A stretch of DNA of 14,369 nucleotides from positions 1 through 14,369 of the forward strand of contig CALXVF010000012.1 of the NCBI GenBank assembly GCA_944391895.1. The letters are read 5' to 3'. The stretch comes from an uncultured Clostridia bacterium (GTDB lineage Bacteria; Bacillota; Clostridia; TANB77; CAG-508). How positions within the stretch are numbered: position 1 is the stretch's first letter; the number at the start of each line of letters is the position of its first letter. Below are positions 6,867 through 14,369 of the stretch, piece by piece. The translations under genes and the position numbers were made by a program. A model generated the notes under the pieces. It was not told the DNA's origin, ran no database searches, and saw nothing but the letters and a program-made list of their open reading frames with translations.

Positions 6867-6894
6867 TTGACATATTATTTTTTCGTGATATAAT
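6867..6894 (+). promoter_or_regulatory. Sigma-A promoter of thrS
   Basis: Both hexamers are perfect: TTGACA (6867-6872) and TATAAT (6889-6894), 16 nt apart. Transcription should start near 6901, giving a leader of about 260 nt before thrS. The -35 lies only 8 nt after the stop of the frameshifted gene. Confidence 0.88.
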
Positions 6895-6900
6895 AAATAT

Positions 6901-7135
6901 ATATTAAAAAGCGAGTAAGAGAAAAAGTAAAATAAAGGTTACTTAAAGAGAGAACTAGTCGTAGGCTGAAAGCTAGTTTAAGAAAACATATTTGAAAAAC
7001 TACCTCTTCATGCTTCTAGTGAATAAGCTAGACGTTTGGTGCGTTATAACCTATAATGAAGTAAAATATCCGGGTGGAACCGTGCTATAAAGTACCCCAG
7101 AGCATAATTTAATTATGTTCTGGGGATTTTGGTTT
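6901..7135 (+). ncRNA. Threonine T-box leader of thrS
   Basis: This leader fills the gap of about 300 nt before thrS and senses uncharged tRNA-Thr. The T-box core GGGTGGAACCGTG (7072-7084) is the diagnostic element whose bulge pairs with the free tRNA acceptor end. Stem I can be drawn with base AAGAG (6946-6950) and CTCTT (7004-7008) and a distal stem AACTAG (6953-6958) with CTAGTT (6973-6978). In the specifier region the likely codon is ACT (6999-7001) followed by the usual purine; the alternative ACC (7002-7004) also specifies threonine. A further stem, TCTAG (7015-7019) with CTAGA (7028-7032), fits stem III. When tRNA-Thr is uncharged the antiterminator forms and thrS is transcribed; otherwise the terminator at 7095-7135 stops it. 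Stem assignments were drawn by eye. Confidence 0.9.
7095..7135 (+). terminator. T-box-controlled terminator
   Basis: CCCCAGAGCATAATT (7095-7109) can pair almost perfectly with AATTATGTTCTGGGG (7111-7125), with one G-T pair, followed by ATTTTGGTTT. It lies 10 nt after the T-box core and 27 nt before the thrS start codon, as expected for the terminator that competes with the antiterminator. Confidence 0.9.
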
Positions 7136-7161
7136 CCTAGAACATAGAAAGGAAGGTTAAT

Positions 7162-9084
7162 ATGATAAAAATTACATTAAAAGATGGCTCTATTAAAGAA
7201 GTAGAAAAAGGAATTAGTATATTAGAGCTAGCAAAACTAATTAGTGAAGGATTAGCAAGAGTTGCAACTTGTGGAAAAGTTAATGGAAAAGTAGAAGACT
7301 TAAGACATGAATTAAATGAAGATTGTGAAGTTGAAATTTTAACTTTTGAAAATGACTTAGACGGAAAGAAAGCTTATTGGCATACAACATCACATATTAT
7401 GGCACAAGCTGTAAAAAGATTATTCCCAGATACTAAATTTGCTATAGGACCTTCAATTGATGATGGATTCTATTATGATTTTGATGTTACTAATAACTTC
7501 TCAGATGAAGATAAAGAAAAAATAGAAAAAGAAAAAAAAAAAATTATAAAAGAAGATTTACCTATAGAAAGATTCTCACTTCCAAAAAAAGAAGCTTTAA
7601 ATCTAATGAAAGACCAACCATATAAGCAAGAATTAATTAATGAATTACCAGAAGGAGAAGAAATATCTTTTTATAAACAAGGAGATTTTACAGACCTTTG
7701 TGCAGGACCACATTTAATGAGTACTGGAAAAGTAAAATCAATAAAAATACTAGCAAATTCAGGAGCATACTGGAGAGGTGATGAGCATAATAAAATGTTA
7801 CAAAGACTTTATGGAATATCTTTCCCTAAAGCAAGTATGTTAGAAGAACATTTGCAAATGCTTGAAGAAGCTAGACAAAGAGATCATAGAAAAATAGGAA
7901 AAGATTTAAATTTATTTATGACTCATAAACTAGTAGGTTCAGGATTGCCTATGTATCTACCAGATGGAGCAACAGTTAGAAGATTGCTAGAAAGATATAT
8001 CCAAGATAAAGAAATAAAATTAGGATACCATCATGTTTATACACCATCTTTAGCTAATACAGAATTATATAAAATTAGTGGACACTGGGACCATTACAAA
8101 GATGATATGTTCCCAATTATGAAAATGGATACAGAGGAAATGGTATTAAGACCAATGAACTGTCCACATCATATGCTAATTTATAAAAATTCGCTTCATT
8201 CATATAAGGATTTACCAATTAGAATAGGAGAACTTGCTCATGACTTTAGATATGAAGCAAGTGGTAGCGTATGTGGAATTGAGAGAGTACGTGAAATGTG
8301 CCAAAACGATGCACACCTTTTTGTAACTCCAGAACAAATAAAAGATGAAGTAGGAAGAGTTGTAAAATTAATACTAGAAGTATATAAAGATTTTGGATTT
8401 AAAGATTACAGATTTAGATTATCTTTAAGAGATAAAAACGACAAAGTAAAATATATAGACAATGACGAAATGTGGGAAACAGCAGAAAGCCAATTAAGAC
8501 AAATATTAACAGAGCTTAATATAAACTTTTACGAAGCAGAAGGAGAAGCGGCTTTCTATGGACCAAAATTAGACATACAAATAAAATCAGCAATTGGTCA
8601 TGATGTTACAATTTCTACATGTCAGCTAGACTTTGCTCTTCCAGAGAGATTTGAATTAACATATATAGGAGAAGACGGAAAAGAACATAGACCTGTAGTT
8701 ATTCATAGAGCAATCTTAGGTTCTCTTGATAGATTCATGGCATTCTTAATCGAAGAAACAAAAGGTGCTTTCCCAGTATGGTTATCACCAGTTCAAGTAA
8801 AAATCTTACCTATTACAGACAGCCATGTAGAATATGCTAAACAAGTTCAAGAAAAATTAATGGAATTAGGTATAAGAGTTGAAGTTGATGATAGAAATGA
8901 AAAAACTGGATATAAAATCAGAGAAGCTCAATTATCTAAAGTCCCATACATGTTAATTGTTGGAGATAAAGAAATTGAAAACAACGCTGTATCTGTAAGG
9001 GATAGAAAACAAGGAGATTTAGGACAAATTAAAGTAGAAGAGTTCTTAAATCAAATTGAAAAAGAGGTTGAAGAATATAAATAA
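7162..9084 (+). CDS. thrS: Threonyl-tRNA synthetase
   Basis: This 640-aa class II synthetase activates threonine with ATP and charges tRNA-Thr in the cytoplasm. Domains in order are TGS (1-62); editing domain (about 65-225) with HTTSH (His74, His78) and CAGPH (Cys180, His184) for clearing mischarged serine; catalytic core (about 245-540); and the HGTP anticodon-binding domain (about 545-640). The zinc ligands that recognise threonine, Cys334 (MNCPHH), His385 (NDAHLF) and His515 (VVIHR), are all present. So are motif 2 Arg363 (DFRYE), Asp383 and the motif 3 arginine Arg524 (GSLDR). Length matches the bacterial family. AGGAAGG precedes the ATG. It is controlled by the threonine T-box and closed by its own terminator. 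A divergent second copy of its catalytic and anticodon domains follows as a separate unit. Confidence 0.97.
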   Translation: MIKITLKDGSIKEVEKGISILELAKLISEGLARVATCGKVNGKVEDLRHELNEDCEVEILTFENDLDGKKAYWHTTSHIMAQAVKRLFPDTKFAIGPSIDDGFYYDFDVTNNFSDEDKEKIEKEKKKIIKEDLPIERFSLPKKEALNLMKDQPYKQELINELPEGEEISFYKQGDFTDLCAGPHLMSTGKVKSIKILANSGAYWRGDEHNKMLQRLYGISFPKASMLEEHLQMLEEARQRDHRKIGKDLNLFMTHKLVGSGLPMYLPDGATVRRLLERYIQDKEIKLGYHHVYTPSLANTELYKISGHWDHYKDDMFPIMKMDTEEMVLRPMNCPHHMLIYKNSLHSYKDLPIRIGELAHDFRYEASGSVCGIERVREMCQNDAHLFVTPEQIKDEVGRVVKLILEVYKDFGFKDYRFRLSLRDKNDKVKYIDNDEMWETAESQLRQILTELNINFYEAEGEAAFYGPKLDIQIKSAIGHDVTISTCQLDFALPERFELTYIGEDGKEHRPVVIHRAILGSLDRFMAFLIEETKGAFPVWLSPVQVKILPITDSHVEYAKQVQEKLMELGIRVEVDDRNEKTGYKIREAQLSKVPYMLIVGDKEIENNAVSVRDRKQGDLGQIKVEEFLNQIEKEVEEYK

Positions 9085-9112
9085 GTTGTATCTGATAACA
9101 CAAACTTTAATA

Positions 9113-9150
9113 AAAAAACAGTATTTTAAAAAAATACTGTTTTTTATTTT
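9113..9150 (+). terminator. Terminator after thrS
   Basis: A stem of about 15 bp (9113-9127 with 9131-9145) contains the core ACAGTATTTT/AAAATACTGT, has a 3-nt loop and runs into a T-rich stretch to 9150. It separates thrS from the downstream ThrRS-like operon, so the latter is not expected to follow T-box control. Confidence 0.85.
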
Positions 9151-9157
9151 AGGTAAA

Positions 9158-9166
9158 TGGTATAAT
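9158..9166 (+). promoter_or_regulatory. Extended -10 promoter of the ThrRS-like operon
   Basis: TGG followed by TATAAT (9161-9166) forms an extended -10 element (TGnTATAAT), which can work without a good -35. No recognisable -35 exists at 17 nt because that position lies in the thrS terminator. Transcription would start near 9173, only about 15 nt before the ATG, leaving room for the Shine-Dalgarno but no regulatory leader. Confidence 0.65.
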
Positions 9167-9187
9167 GTAGAAAACTAAGGAGGAATA

Positions 9188-10363
9188 ATGGAATATAGTA
9201 AATTAGGTAAAGAATTGGAAATATATACAACAATTGATTATATAGGAAAAGGATTTCCTATAATTTTACCAAATGGAGCAAAGATGATAAAAATCTTAAG
9301 AGATTTGGTAGAAGATGAAGAAGAAAAAAGGGGATATATGATAGTTAGGACTCCTAGTGCCTCAAGAGCAGAAATATATATGATAGAGGATAGGTGGGAG
9401 TTAGAAAAAGATGAAATATTTAAGATAGAAGCGGAAGATGAAGAAAATGCAATAGTTCTTAGACCATATGTAAGACCTTTCCACTGTAGTATGTACGCGA
9501 CAAAACAGCATAGTTATAAGGAATTGCCGGTTAAGTATAGTGAAACTTCTACAGTATTTAGGGACGAGCCTACAAGTAAAATTAGAGGACTTACATGTAT
9601 GAGACAATACTCGTTTTCTGATGCAAGTATATTTGCTACTGTAGAACAATTGGAACAGGTTCTTAAAGAATCTGTGGAGATAGAAAACTTTTTTATGGAA
9701 AAATTAGGACTGGCTGTAGAGTATAGAATTTCTAATTGGAATGATAAAGTAAAAGAGGAATATATAGGAACAATCAAAGAATGGGATACATGTGTTTCTT
9801 TAATGAAAAAAGTTCTTAAAGAAAAAAATATAGAATTTGTTGAAAATGACAATGCAAAAATGTATGGACCAAGTATACAAGTTTTTTATAATAGTAAACT
9901 TTTAGCAAAAATCGAAATAGATTTTGAAATTACACATAGATTTGACTTAAAATACACAGATAAAGATGGATTAGAAAAATTCCCACTATATATTCATAGA
10001 CAGGATTTAGGAAGCTATGAAAGCATGCTAGCGATATTGATTGAAAAATATCAAGGAGAATTTCCAACATGGATTGCACCAGTACAGTGTAAAATTATTT
10101 CGGAATACGATGAATATATAGATTATGCAAATGATATGAAAGAAAAACTAAGAGAAAGAAGAGTTAGAGCGGAAGTAGATGTTTCAAATAAAACAGTTGA
10201 AGAAAAACTAGAAAGAGCAAAGTTTTTCAAAATACCATATATTGTATTAATCGGAAAAAAAGAATATAATAACAATGAAATTTCAGTTATAAGATATGGA
10301 AAAGACGAAATAAAAAAATATACACCAGAAGAAGTCATACAAAAATTTGAAAGGAGAAGGTAA
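9188..10363 (+). CDS. Degenerate threonyl-tRNA synthetase paralogue, no TGS or editing domain
   Basis: The 391-aa protein aligns with the catalytic core and anticodon domain of the ThrRS just upstream, from KLGKELEIYTT (matching KIGKDLNLFMT) to the C-terminus. It completely lacks the TGS and editing domains. The fold is preserved (GFPIILPNGA, GYMIVRTPS, HSYKELPV, MYGPSI, IAPVQCKII), as are motif 2 FRDE (Arg125) and Asp145. Key residues are lost: zinc ligand Cys334 becomes Arg96 and His385 becomes Ser147, leaving only His270, and the motif 3 arginine is replaced in GSYES (275-279). Threonine recognition and ATP binding should therefore be impaired. The C-terminal HGTP domain (about 297-390) is intact in outline and could still bind tRNA. 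Known families contain such regulators or modifiers (HisZ, PoxA). Its role is unknown; AAGGAGG precedes the ATG and the next gene follows 4 nt later. Confidence 0.88.
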   Translation: MEYSKLGKELEIYTTIDYIGKGFPIILPNGAKMIKILRDLVEDEEEKRGYMIVRTPSASRAEIYMIEDRWELEKDEIFKIEAEDEENAIVLRPYVRPFHCSMYATKQHSYKELPVKYSETSTVFRDEPTSKIRGLTCMRQYSFSDASIFATVEQLEQVLKESVEIENFFMEKLGLAVEYRISNWNDKVKEEYIGTIKEWDTCVSLMKKVLKEKNIEFVENDNAKMYGPSIQVFYNSKLLAKIEIDFEITHRFDLKYTDKDGLEKFPLYIHRQDLGSYESMLAILIEKYQGEFPTWIAPVQCKIISEYDEYIDYANDMKEKLRERRVRAEVDVSNKTVEEKLERAKFFKIPYIVLIGKKEYNNNEISVIRYGKDEIKKYTPEEVIQKFERRR

Positions 10364-10367
10364 GTAG

Positions 10368-12626
10368 ATGAGAAATGATGTATTGGAATATGTAGGATTA
10401 GATTTAGAAAATTTACCAGAAGAATTAGAAAGCAAATCTTCTATTCATATGCAGAATTACAGCGGTTCAAATACATATAAAGTTTATGACTATATTTCAG
10501 TACATGACTTAGAAATACTTATTACACCATTAGATAGAACTGTTGAGCTAAAAGAAAGATATAAATATGCAAAAACTTTAGAGGAATATTTAAGAGCTGA
10601 TGACCAAAAAACAAGAAAAATATTCATGGATATATTAGATTTAGCAACAGCCAAAGAAATAAAGGAATTAGAAGAACTTCAAGAAAAATTGAATAATAAT
10701 ATACCAGAGTTAGTTAAATACAGTAAAAACTATTTATGGCAAATTTACTATTCAGCGGAAGATAATAAATACTTTATGCTGTTTCCAGCAAATGAAGGAG
10801 AAACATCAGTATTATTTTATATAATAAAGAAAAAATTGGAAAAAGCGGACACAAAGATATTTGTTCCTATAAATAAATTGGATTATTCAGAAAATATCTT
10901 ATCAAAAGAAGAAATAAATGATATAGAAAATTATATTTGGCTTTTTACAAATGAATGGCCAGAAATTTATGAAGTTTGTAACAAAAAATTATACATTACA
11001 GGAAAAACAAAGATAAATGGAATCTTCGAAAGCTTTTTTAGAAATATATATGAATCTGAAGATAAAGCCAAAAAATTTCATATGCTATTAAAAGCAATGT
11101 TCATTTTAACAACAGAAACAAATTATCAATATACATTTGAACCATATGTAAATGAAAAAGGGGAATTAGAACTAAAATATGATGGAGAAATCATAAACGT
11201 AAGCAATCTAACAACATTTATAGATAGACAGACAGAAATAAAAAAAGAGAAAATCAGTAAATTAAATAAGGAAATAGAAAAAAATCGAAAGATTTTAGGA
11301 GAATTAAAAGAATATGTAAAAGAGCAAAATAATATATATGTTATGCAAGAGAAGCAAATTGCGATGTTCTTAGAATGTAAAAATAGCTTTTTTAAGAAGA
11401 TATCATATTTCTTTAAGGTGAAAAAATTTACAGTTCCAAAAATTGATGTAAAGATTGAAAAAGAAGATGACGATAAAAACGAAGAAATAGAAATTGGAGT
11501 AGCCTGCTCATATACAATTAAAGAATTAATTAATATATCAATGGAGATGAATGGCGTAGAAAGTAAAGCAAGAGACTTAAGAGCAGATATTCGAGAATTA
11601 CAATTAAAAAAGGAAAACTTAGCAAGAAAAATAAAAAATGCTAGTGAATATATAGCAGAAATAGAAGAACACAAAAAAAGTATTTTCGAATTCTGGAAAT
11701 TCACAAATAAAGATGCACTTCCAGCCTTAGAAACAGGCAATATTAATAAAGGTAAGGATATAAAAAATAAAATATTAGGAACATTTGATTTAGAACAAGA
11801 TTTAGAAATTCTAGGAACAAAGGTAGATAGCATACAAAGACAAAAGCTAACCAGAAACGAAATGGATATTATATATGCTGCACAATTTTGCATAGACGCA
11901 ATTAACTATCCAGAAAATAATGAAGTGCTAGAAAGAGTTCTAAAAAAATTAAAATCAAAAATAGAAAAAGGAGATAAGACAGATAATGGACATAGCGATT
12001 TAGAAGAATTATTAAAAGATTATAGAAATGTAAAAACTTTAAAAAATAGAGAACATAGAGAAGTAGAAAGAAATGAAATAACAATACTGAATATAAATAA
12101 AAAAACGACTGTCAAAGAATTTAGAGAAACTATACATAAATGTATAAAAATATTAAATGTAGCATTCAAAAAAATAACATCAATTACTCAAATGCCTGTA
12201 TACGCTAGATTAGATGATGTAGTGGAATTTAAAAATGAAAATGTAGATAATTGGGATGACAGAGAAAAAGTTATAATTGGAGAAATAAATCCAATAAAAC
12301 TATTAGACGAATCTGAAGAACCTGTAAAACTTTTAAAAGTGCCAGTAGATGAAAATACTAATATTTTGTATTATAGTAATATAATATTCTTCGAAAATCA
12401 AAATAATACATTACCTATTGGAATGGACGTATCAACAAAAGTATTAATGAAAATTAATGTAAATGCCGAAGACTATGAAAACTATAAAGAGTATGAAGAA
12501 GGTAAAATGTATAAAGCAGATAAAAAAGAGGAAAAAGGAGAAAAAGTAAAAAGAGAGGAAATAAATATCTTCGAAAAAATAAATGATTTTGAATTTAAGA
12601 TAAAAAAAGTCATAATAATTAAGTAA
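10368..12626 (+). CDS. Unrecognised 752-aa charged coiled-coil protein
   Basis: I do not recognise this protein. Its start lies 4 nt after the ThrRS-like stop, with the Shine-Dalgarno (AAAGGAGAAGG) inside the end of that gene, so the two are almost certainly co-transcribed and translationally coupled. It has no signal peptide or membrane span and should be cytoplasmic. By eye: a mixed alpha/beta N-terminal part (about 1-260) with aromatic-rich strands (NYLWQIYYSAEDNKYFMLFP, 121-140); two heptad-like, Lys/Glu-rich helical stretches (about 285-333 and 395-440) separated by an acidic linker (EKEDDDKNEE, 364-373); a further helical region (about 470-605); and a beta-like C-terminal part (about 605-705) ending in a Lys/Glu-rich tail. 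No Walker, nuclease, protease or transferase motif is evident. Two antiparallel coiled-coil arms suggest a scaffold or tRNA/ribosome-contacting protein, but this is speculation. Confidence 0.85.
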   Translation: MRNDVLEYVGLDLENLPEELESKSSIHMQNYSGSNTYKVYDYISVHDLEILITPLDRTVELKERYKYAKTLEEYLRADDQKTRKIFMDILDLATAKEIKELEELQEKLNNNIPELVKYSKNYLWQIYYSAEDNKYFMLFPANEGETSVLFYIIKKKLEKADTKIFVPINKLDYSENILSKEEINDIENYIWLFTNEWPEIYEVCNKKLYITGKTKINGIFESFFRNIYESEDKAKKFHMLLKAMFILTTETNYQYTFEPYVNEKGELELKYDGEIINVSNLTTFIDRQTEIKKEKISKLNKEIEKNRKILGELKEYVKEQNNIYVMQEKQIAMFLECKNSFFKKISYFFKVKKFTVPKIDVKIEKEDDDKNEEIEIGVACSYTIKELINISMEMNGVESKARDLRADIRELQLKKENLARKIKNASEYIAEIEEHKKSIFEFWKFTNKDALPALETGNINKGKDIKNKILGTFDLEQDLEILGTKVDSIQRQKLTRNEMDIIYAAQFCIDAINYPENNEVLERVLKKLKSKIEKGDKTDNGHSDLEELLKDYRNVKTLKNREHREVERNEITILNINKKTTVKEFRETIHKCIKILNVAFKKITSITQMPVYARLDDVVEFKNENVDNWDDREKVIIGEINPIKLLDESEEPVKLLKVPVDENTNILYYSNIIFFENQNNTLPIGMDVSTKVLMKINVNAEDYENYKEYEEGKMYKADKKEEKGEKVKREEINIFEKINDFEFKIKKVIIIK

Positions 12627-12631
12627 TAAAA

Positions 12632-12856
12632 CTCGACCAAAAGGGACGCCTCTTTTTGGTCGAAGTCCGACCAATGGGGACAGAGGGAAAAAAGTATTAT
12701 TTTGTAGAAATTTAGAGAAAAATGTAAAAAATATATGAAAATAACAGGAAAATAGACCTATATTTTATAGTATGGGTCTATTTTTTACAAGATTTATGTA
12801 CCTTAAGGGTGTCCCTTTTGGTCGAGGTTCGACCAAAAAGAGGCGTCCCCATTGGT
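12632..12856. repeat. REPIN-like composite inverted repeat
   Basis: The gap between two convergent genes is filled by two inverted copies of a GC-richer repeat. A 22-bp stretch (12643-12664, GGGACGCCTC followed by a T-run and GGTCGAA) recurs perfectly inverted at 12828-12849. In addition CTCGACCAAAAGGGAC (12632-12647) recurs inverted at 12811-12826, and CCAATGGGGAC (12671-12681) inverted at 12845-12855. Each copy is itself palindromic (12654-12662 with 12634-12642; 12816-12825 with 12829-12838). About 125-140 nt of AT-rich DNA separate them. This architecture matches REPINs, non-autonomous elements mobilised by REP-associated tyrosine transposases. No transposase is in the window. As a transcript it could fold and slow read-through in both directions. 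Confidence 0.75.
12749..12786 (+). terminator. Terminator inside the repeat element
   Basis: AAAATAGACC (12749-12758) pairs with GGTCTATTTT (12775-12784), extended inward by about four weaker pairs (12759-12762 with 12771-12774), and is followed by TTTTTT (12781-12786, partly in the stem). It lies at the centre of the REPIN-like repeat, about 120 nt after the 752-aa gene, and probably ends that operon. Confidence 0.7.
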
Positions 12857-12863
12857 TGAAAAG

Positions 12864-14345
12864 TTAAAGTATGATGCAGATTAATCCTCCGCCACCTTCA
12901 TTTACAATTCTTTCTAATGTTTCTTGCAATTTCATTTGAGCGTCTTCAGGCATTTTTTCAAGTTTATTTTGTAAGCCTTCATTTACAAGTTCATGTAAGC
13001 TCTTTCCAAATATATTTGATTCCCATATTTTTTTAGGGTCACTTTCAAATTCTTCAAGCAAATATTTAACTAGTTCTTCAGATTGCTTTTCGCTTCCTAC
13101 GATAGGAGACACCTCTGTTTCTACATCTGTTAATATCATATGAATACTAGGTGCTTTTGCTTTTAATTTAATTCCAAATTTAGAACCTTGTTTTACCATT
13201 TCTGGTTCATCAAGTATTAAATCGTCCATTGATGGTGTAATTATGCCATATCCTTTAGCTTTGACTTCTTCTAATGCTGGAGCGATTCTATCGTATTCGC
13301 ACTTGATTTTCGAGAAATTATAAAATGCTGAGAATAGGTCAAATTCGTTATTGATATTCTGCCCTGAAACTTCTGTTAGAACTTTGTAGAATAGGTCTTC
13401 TTTTAAATTTATTTCTACAGTTATATTTCCATTACCTAGATTTATTTCTTTTATAGATGTAGATTGTATAATTTCAGTATTTTGCAAGTTAGCAACTGCA
13501 AAATTTGCTTGCTTAATTACAGAAATTCCTGAAAAAGTTTGTTTTATTTCTAAGTTTAATTCTTTTCTTAACCAGTGAGAATCTTCTAATCCATCTACCC
13601 ATTTAGGATATGTAATATTAATTCTTTCAATAGGGAATTCATACAAGACTTTACTAAATATTTCATTAATATCATACAATGATAGATTAGAGCAGTCAGT
13701 AGGAATTACTGGGCAATCATATTTTTCTTCTAATGAATTTGCTAAATCTCTAGAATAATCTGAATAAGGAGCTACTGTATTTAAAACGATAACAAATGGT
13801 TTATTTAGTTCTTTTAATTCTCTAACAACTCGTTCTTCAGCTAGAATATAGTCATCTCTAGATATTCCAGAAAAGCTACCATCAGTAGTTACTAATATTC
13901 CTATTGTTGAATGATCTTGAATTACTTTTTTTGTTCCTATTTCAGCAGCTTCACCAAAAGGCATTTCTTCGTCAGACCATGGGGTTTTTACCATTCTAGG
14001 AATGTTGTCTTCTAAATAACCAATAGCATTATTAACTAAATAACCAACGCAATCTACTAGTCTAGCTTTGAATTTTATATTTCCATCTAAAGTAATTTCG
14101 ACAGCTTCATTTGGCACAAATTTTGGTTCGGTAGTCATAATTGTTCTACCAGAAGCACTTTGTGGCAATTCATCTAAAGCTCTTTCTCTTTTGTAAGAGT
14201 TATCTATATTAGGTATTACTAATAAATCCATAAAGTTTTTAATAAATGTAGATTTACCAGTTCTTACAGGACCTACTACACCTATATAAATATCTCCATC
14301 TGTACGGCTTGATATATCCTGATATAATTTTAAATTGTCCTCCAT
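12864..14345 (-). CDS. spoIVA: Stage IV sporulation protein A, spore coat ATPase
   Basis: This 493-aa protein is SpoIVA, the cytoskeleton-like ATPase that polymerises on the forespore outer membrane and forms the base on which the coat is built; it is also needed for the cortex. The N-terminal TRAFAC-type P-loop is clear: Walker A GPVRTGKS (25-32, Lys31), the sensor-threonine segment TTEPKF (71-76), and Walker B around RLVDCVG with Asp98. The middle and C-terminal regions follow the family, ending in GGGGLICIIL, the conserved tail needed for forespore localisation. Length is nearly the same as in Bacillus subtilis. AGGAGG (revcomp of 14351-14356) precedes the ATG at 14345. Its promoter lies beyond the window; in Bacillus it is transcribed by sigma-E in the mother cell. 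The gene establishes that the host belongs to an endospore-forming lineage. Confidence 0.97.
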   Translation of the reverse strand: MEDNLKLYQDISSRTDGDIYIGVVGPVRTGKSTFIKNFMDLLVIPNIDNSYKRERALDELPQSASGRTIMTTEPKFVPNEAVEITLDGNIKFKARLVDCVGYLVNNAIGYLEDNIPRMVKTPWSDEEMPFGEAAEIGTKKVIQDHSTIGILVTTDGSFSGISRDDYILAEERVVRELKELNKPFVIVLNTVAPYSDYSRDLANSLEEKYDCPVIPTDCSNLSLYDINEIFSKVLYEFPIERINITYPKWVDGLEDSHWLRKELNLEIKQTFSGISVIKQANFAVANLQNTEIIQSTSIKEINLGNGNITVEINLKEDLFYKVLTEVSGQNINNEFDLFSAFYNFSKIKCEYDRIAPALEEVKAKGYGIITPSMDDLILDEPEMVKQGSKFGIKLKAKAPSIHMILTDVETEVSPIVGSEKQSEELVKYLLEEFESDPKKIWESNIFGKSLHELVNEGLQNKLEKMPEDAQMKLQETLERIVNEGGGGLICIIL

Positions 14346-14369
14346 TTTTACCTCCTAAAGAAGATTTGT

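Noticed and set aside
9401..9852. Two overlapping minus-strand open frames within the ThrRS-like gene
   Set aside because: The plus-strand frame matches ThrRS along its entire length, and the minus-strand products resemble no family and have no ribosome site; they are antisense shadows.
11126..11893. Long minus-strand open frame of 255 codons
   Set aside because: It lies wholly inside the 752-aa gene, has a low-complexity Phe/Ser/Leu-rich product typical of the reverse of A-rich coding DNA, and lacks a convincing ribosome site.
12632..12856. CRISPR array or insertion-sequence ends
   Set aside because: Only two copies exist and they are inverted rather than regularly spaced direct repeats; no transposase frame or target-site duplication is visible.

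Overview
The window is AT-rich, with A/T-ending codons throughout, strong AGGAGG-type Shine-Dalgarno sites, a threonine T-box leader and a full-length spoIVA. This points to an endospore-forming, low-GC Firmicute of the Clostridia type, probably anaerobic and possibly an uncultured gut lineage. The species cannot be named from sequence alone. No rRNA, tRNA, CRISPR array or transposase gene was found.

Layout, left to right. (1) 1-1630: small single-gene units. A YgjP/DUF45-type zinc metallopeptidase lies behind a near-consensus sigma-A promoter with an SOS-box-like palindrome at its expected start point. It converges on a stand-alone FeoA-domain protein across a shared bidirectional hairpin. 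A dUTPase with its own strong promoter follows. (2) 1700-3840: a YfcE-type metallophosphoesterase and a YtcJ-type amidohydrolase, closely spaced and probably co-transcribed. (3) 3840-5395: a beta-CASP metallo-beta-lactamase-fold RNA hydrolase with visibly different base composition, closed by a strong terminator. (4) 5490-6860: a 66-aa LysM protein and a Cu/Zn-superoxide-dismutase-like protein in one operon, then a terminator whose 3' arm is also the Shine-Dalgarno of the next gene. That gene, a DUF3298-type protein, is broken by a one-base deletion in an A-run. (5) 6860-9150: promoter, threonine T-box leader and complete thrS, then a terminator. (6) 9158-12630: a two-gene operon with its own extended -10 promoter. 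It encodes a shortened ThrRS paralogue that has lost two of three zinc ligands and the motif 3 arginine, followed 4 nt later by a 752-aa charged, coiled-coil protein I do not recognise. (7) 12630-12860: a REPIN-like composite inverted repeat with an intrinsic terminator in its centre. (8) 12864-14345, minus strand: spoIVA.

Most genes are housekeeping: nucleotide-pool sanitation, RNA processing, tRNA charging, sporulation. The best candidate for something undescribed is the operon at 9188-12626. A catalytic-core-plus-anticodon-domain ThrRS relative has probably lost threonine activation but kept its fold, sits next to the genuine T-box-controlled thrS while escaping T-box control, and appears translationally coupled to a large protein of unknown function. 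Other points worth a look are the possible SOS operator, the terminator/SD overlap, the frameshifted gene and the REPIN-like element.
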